Shown here one piece after another: positions 60,573-64,000 of a DNA stretch of 64,000 nucleotides; the stretch's first letter is position 1, and each line of letters starts with the position of its first letter. A model generated the notes under the pieces. The model saw nothing but the letters and a program-made list of their open reading frames with translations, did not search any database and was not told where the DNA came from. A program made the position numbers and the translations under genes. The DNA is from Psychrobacter sp. NZS113 (GTDB lineage Bacteria; Pseudomonadota; Gammaproteobacteria; Pseudomonadales; Moraxellaceae), in NCBI RefSeq assembly GCF_015864825.1, contig NZ_JADYWL010000001.1, positions 124,001-188,000 on the forward strand. Direction: 5' to 3'.

Positions 60573-62732
60573 TTAAATCACCTCATGAGTCGTTTGAGCA
60601 TTGGCAGCATTGACGTTTTTAGAATTATCAAAACCACTATGACGTAATAGCGCATCGATACTGGCACTACGACCACGGAAGTTCTCAAAATTGATTTTGG
60701 CTGGAAAGCTACCACCAACGGATAGGATAGTTTCGCGGAAAGCTTTACCTGTAGCTGGGTTGAAAATACCATCTTCTTCAAACTTACTAAAAGCATCTGC
60801 GGATAACAGCTCCGCCCATTTATAAGAGTAATAGCCAGCCGCATAACCTCCTGCAAAGATATGACTAAAACCATTGGCAAAGCGGTTGTAATCAGGCGTT
60901 TGCATGATAGAGATATCGCTGCGCACTGTGTTCAGAGTTGCTAAAACACCATCATAATCAAGTGCTGGCGAATGCCCATGAATCAACAGGTCAAACAGGG
61001 CGAATTCGATTTGACGCAGTGTTTGCATACCGCTTTGGAAGTTTTTAACGGCCAATAGAGCATCAAGTTTATCTTTAGGTAACGGCTCACCGGTCTCGAC
61101 ATGACTACTAATTAGCGCAATACCTTCCGCATCCCATGCCCAGTTTTCCATAAACTGGCTTGGTAGTTCAACTGCGTCCCACTCGACGCCATTGACACCC
61201 GCGACATCACCGACAGTCACTTGGGTTAATAGGTGATGCAAACCATGGCCGAACTCATGGAATAAAGTCAATACTTCGTCATGAGTCAATAAGCTTGGCT
61301 TGCCCGCAAGTGCAGGGGTGAAGTTACCGACCATAAAGCAAACAGGTAACTGTTGGTGATCTTGCTCGTCATAAGTATAACGCGACTGAAAACCATTCAT
61401 CCACGCACCGCCTCGCTTGCCACTACGTGCAAACAAATCGAAATAGAAGCCGCCAAGTAAGTGGTCATCAGCATCAAACAACTGATAAAAACGCACATCA
61501 TCATGCCAGCGTGACACAGACTCACTCTGCTCTTGTACTTTAATCCCGTACAAGCGCTCAACGATAGCAAATAGACCGCCAATCACTTTTGGCAATGGGA
61601 AGTAAGGTCGTATTTCTTCTTGTGACAAGCTGAATTCGCTTTGTTTTACTTTTTCAGCGATATAGGCACTGTCCCATGATTGTAAGTCATCGATACTATG
61701 GTTCTTTGCATATGCCTGCAATTGTTCTAGGTCTTGCTTAGCGGTAGGCGTTGCTTGCTCTGCTAGGTCACGTAAGAATGCTTCAACTTCTGCCACGTTG
61801 TCAGCCATTTTGGTCGATAGTGAGACCTCTGCATAATTATCGAAACCTAATAGCTTTGCCTTTTGCTCACGCAAACTCAGAATTTGACTCATAATATCAG
61901 CGTTGTTTAGCGACTCACCTTTGGCATTGGTATGCTCATCAAATTCAGATGCACGGGTGACGTAAGCGCGGTACATAGTCTCACGCAAATCGCGATCATC
62001 AGCATGAGTCATGATAGCGAGATAGACAGGAATGTTTAAACTCGCCACATAATAAGGCGTTGATAGCGCTTCAATATCAGCTTGCGTGAGTACACCGCTG
62101 GCAAGCTGACTGGCTTTATATTGCTCACCTGCATCTGCCAATAATGCCAAACCACTTTCGGTCAAACCTGCTAACTGATTGTCTTGTAAAGGCAGAGCAA
62201 ATGCTTGTGTGGCATCTAAAACATGATCAGAGAAAGTTGCTGATAAGGTGGATAGTTTGCTTTGAATGGCCGCAAATCTTTCCTGCTCAGCTTTAGGTAA
62301 TGCGACTCCTGATAGCTCAAAGCTTCGTAGCGCAAGCTCAATGGCACGTGAGCGTGCAGGTTCAAGCGCCGCAAAAAATGCTGTGTCATTCACGATAGTT
62401 TGATAACGATTAAACAGCGGTTGATGTTGTCCGACACGAGTGCCATAAGCCGATAGTTTGGGTAGCAGTTCATGATGTACATGACGGGTTTCATCATCAC
62501 TCATCACGCTATTAAGATGCGATAGGACACCCCAACTACGATCTAGCGCGAGATTAATATGATCAAAAGTCATCACATCCTCTAGGGCAGCAGTACTATT
62601 ATCTATGCTGTCTGTCATGGCATCTAAAAATGCATTGGCACTATCGATAGCATTGATAACTTGGCTTTGTAACATACTCGGCGTAGCAGTGGCAAAATCA
62701 ACAAGCCGTAAATCTGAAGAAATAGAGGTCAT
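60573..62732 (-). CDS. prlC: Oligopeptidase A (M3 metallopeptidase)
   Basis: Cytosolic zinc peptidase that degrades short peptides, including cleaved signal peptides. The 719-aa protein has the zinc motif HEFGHGLHHLL near residue 490, GVEWDAVELPSQFMENW just after it and FAGGYAAGYYSYKWAELLSADAF near the C-terminus. Length is slightly above the E. coli enzyme (680). It is the first gene of the prlC-yheV unit. Confidence 0.96.
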   Translation of the reverse strand: MTSISSDLRLVDFATATPSMLQSQVINAIDSANAFLDAMTDSIDNSTAALEDVMTFDHINLALDRSWGVLSHLNSVMSDDETRHVHHELLPKLSAYGTRVGQHQPLFNRYQTIVNDTAFFAALEPARSRAIELALRSFELSGVALPKAEQERFAAIQSKLSTLSATFSDHVLDATQAFALPLQDNQLAGLTESGLALLADAGEQYKASQLASGVLTQADIEALSTPYYVASLNIPVYLAIMTHADDRDLRETMYRAYVTRASEFDEHTNAKGESLNNADIMSQILSLREQKAKLLGFDNYAEVSLSTKMADNVAEVEAFLRDLAEQATPTAKQDLEQLQAYAKNHSIDDLQSWDSAYIAEKVKQSEFSLSQEEIRPYFPLPKVIGGLFAIVERLYGIKVQEQSESVSRWHDDVRFYQLFDADDHLLGGFYFDLFARSGKRGGAWMNGFQSRYTYDEQDHQQLPVCFMVGNFTPALAGKPSLLTHDEVLTLFHEFGHGLHHLLTQVTVGDVAGVNGVEWDAVELPSQFMENWAWDAEGIALISSHVETGEPLPKDKLDALLAVKNFQSGMQTLRQIEFALFDLLIHGHSPALDYDGVLATLNTVRSDISIMQTPDYNRFANGFSHIFAGGYAAGYYSYKWAELLSADAFSKFEEDGIFNPATGKAFRETILSVGGSFPAKINFENFRGRSASIDALLRHSGFDNSKNVNAANAQTTHEVI

Positions 62733-63377
62733 AAAAGTATCCGATATTAGTAAATGAATTATTATTAATTAAGCGTGGTGTGATAAAAAATATCAATTGA
62801 CCAAAAATGTAGTGCGTTTAATTTTTAATATCTTGTGATTTCATATGTAAGTTATATAAAAGATGGGTTCGTTTGATAAAAATACAACCTGATTACTCAT
62901 AATATAAAGAGTAAAAGAATGAAGTTAGCGAGATACAGACTATATGGAACAAAAAATCTCAACGTCTATAGGGATATAGATTGCTCTATTTACAAAGAAC
63001 CATCATTTGATTGCAAATCAGTCGTATAGATAGGATAGTCTTGCTGTTAGCATCAAAGTAATAGCACAAAAAAATAATCGTTAATACATTGATATACAAG
63101 GTATTAAGATTTTATATAAAATATTAAGTTTCTGTGTATGTAATGTCGACTACCCATACTGATATGAACGTATGTATGGGTTCGAAAGTAAAGCAATGGA
63201 GTATTAATCAAAGAGGATGTGACTAAATTCCCTGATACGCAACAGCAGGTATTTATAAGGCCTCTATTTTTTATCAGTTTTAAAAGCGTACATTGCATAA
63301 GTGGTTGGTTATTAATAACTAACACCTAGAAAATCTACAACGTTAAGAGTAAATGATAATAAAACAAGGAGCAATAT
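62733..63377. other. AT-rich intergenic region prlC / baeRF-like gene
   Basis: About 645 bp between divergent genes. It includes an 8-bp inverted repeat ACCCATAC...GTATGGGT at 63152-63181, a possible operator or hairpin. A 73-codon minus-strand frame (63104-63325) has no family resemblance, so I do not call it. Confidence 0.4.
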
Positions 63378-64000
63378 ATGAAAGCAACTCTCAAAAGCTT
63401 ACGCGAGACCAAAGCCAATCCTGCGGTCAGTATTTTTGTCAAGACTCATCGCGAGCATCCTGCTAACGAACAAGATTCAATCGCTCTAAAAAACCAATTA
63501 AAAATCGTCGAAGAACGTTTAACCAATGAATATGACAAGCGCACAGCGACTACCATTCTAGATAATATTCATGCCAAAACCAAAGAGCTAAATCACAACC
63601 TAAATCTCGATACTCTAGCTATTTTTGCCAGTACTGACGATGTGCAAGTGATCCGTATGCCGATCGATACCACTGAACGTGTCATGATCTCACATCGTTT
63701 TGCGACCCGAGATTTGGTACGTGATATGGCAAGTGCGGTTCATTATTATACGGTAGTGCTAACCCGTGATAGTGCACGCTTGATCGAAGCGTCTAACGAT
63801 CGAGTCATTAGAGAGTTAGATAAAGAAGATGACTTGCAAAACAATATGGAGAACATCCCTTTCCCGATTGAAAATAATGGCCTGTACACAACGGGAGATG
63901 GCGGCACAGATCGTTCATCGAATAATGAAAGTAGCTATTTAAAAGAGTTCTTTAACCAAGTGGACAAGAGTGTGCAAGAGCTATGGGGCGAACATAAAAT
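63378..64000 (+). CDS. Bacterial archaeo-eukaryotic release factor-like (baeRF) protein, 3' end outside the window
   Basis: ATG with AAGGAG 8 nt upstream opens a frame that is still open at the right edge (207 codons seen). The start region AVSIFVKTHREHPANEQDSI and ALKNQLKIVEERL resembles the baeRF family opening (a PTHR...QDPIRLKNLL-like pattern). Later parts (TLAIFASTDDVQVIRMPI, YTVVLTRDSARLIEA) match the N-terminal and middle Sm-like/eRF1-like strands of those proteins. baeRF proteins have been proposed to act on ribosomes in place of release or rescue factors. This call is from memory of the pattern and needs the full gene. Confidence 0.6.
   Translation, partial: MKATLKSLRETKANPAVSIFVKTHREHPANEQDSIALKNQLKIVEERLTNEYDKRTATTILDNIHAKTKELNHNLNLDTLAIFASTDDVQVIRMPIDTTERVMISHRFATRDLVRDMASAVHYYTVVLTRDSARLIEASNDRVIRELDKEDDLQNNMENIPFPIENNGLYTTGDGGTDRSSNNESSYLKEFFNQVDKSVQELWGEHK

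Noticed and set aside
63104..63325. 73-codon minus-strand frame upstream of the baeRF-like gene
   Set aside because: Composition looks random, start context is poor, no family resemblance.

Overview
This window looks like a core chromosomal segment of a Moraxellaceae gammaproteobacterium, most likely Psychrobacter. That view rests on recognising the protein sequences and on gene order (dnaJ-dapB, pilB-pilC-pilD-coaE, secG-tRNA-rimP-nusA-infB-rbfA-truB-rpsO-pnp), not on a database search. Base composition is moderately AT-rich and fairly even. I see no prophage, CRISPR array, intact transposase gene or rRNA operon.

Layout. 0-3 kb: the 3' end of a DsbC-type disulfide isomerase with what looks like two N-terminal dimerisation domains, a homocysteine S-methyltransferase and a DUF2939 protein. 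3-7 kb: a 325-bp element with perfect terminal inverted repeats, then dnaJ, dapB and a small secretin-like exported protein. 7-15.5 kb (mostly minus strand): ornithine decarboxylase, def, a YeaQ/GlsB membrane protein, mpl, an NlpE-like lipoprotein, dsbB, gshA and erpA. 16-23 kb: the ABC-F ATPase yheS, an RlpA-like protein, two tandem Bor-family lipoproteins, cbpA-cbpM and sstT. 23-30 kb: holC-pepA, an isochorismatase-family hydrolase next to a 176-bp inverted-repeat element, and lptF-lptG. 30-38 kb: small membrane/PH-domain proteins, xerD, two methyltransferases, tusA, ruvX, yqgE, recN and a second copy of the 176-bp element. 38-45 kb: ppnP, rlmB and the type IV pilus operon pilB-pilC-pilD with coaE. 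45-59 kb: tpiA, secG, tRNA-Leu(GAG), initiator tRNA-fMet, rimP, nusA, infB, rbfA, truB, a PfpI-family protein with two tiny hydrophilic ORFs, rpsO and pnp. 59-64 kb: a divergent macro-domain-like protein, a TM/coiled-coil protein, yheV-prlC and the start of a gene resembling the bacterial archaeo-eukaryotic release factor (baeRF) family.

Functional themes are protein folding (DnaJ, CbpA/CbpM, DsbB, DsbC-like), translation and ribosome maturation, envelope biogenesis (LptFG, Mpl, lipoproteins, SecG), type IV pili, DNA repair and recombination (RecN, RuvX, XerD, HolC) and redox (GshA, ErpA).

The most notable signals are not protein systems. (1) Three ParB-binding parS-like sites lie within 14 kb: upstream of dnaJ, inside the perfect palindrome that forms the dnaJ terminator, and inside the yheS coding sequence. 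This suggests the segment lies near the chromosome origin or partition region. (2) Two families of small non-coding inverted-repeat elements are present, and the ends of one supply stop codons to adjacent genes. (3) There are a few atypical proteins: a duplicated DsbC N-domain, a macro-like fold lacking its usual glycine loops, and paired Bor lipoproteins. I did not find a convincing new multi-gene system.
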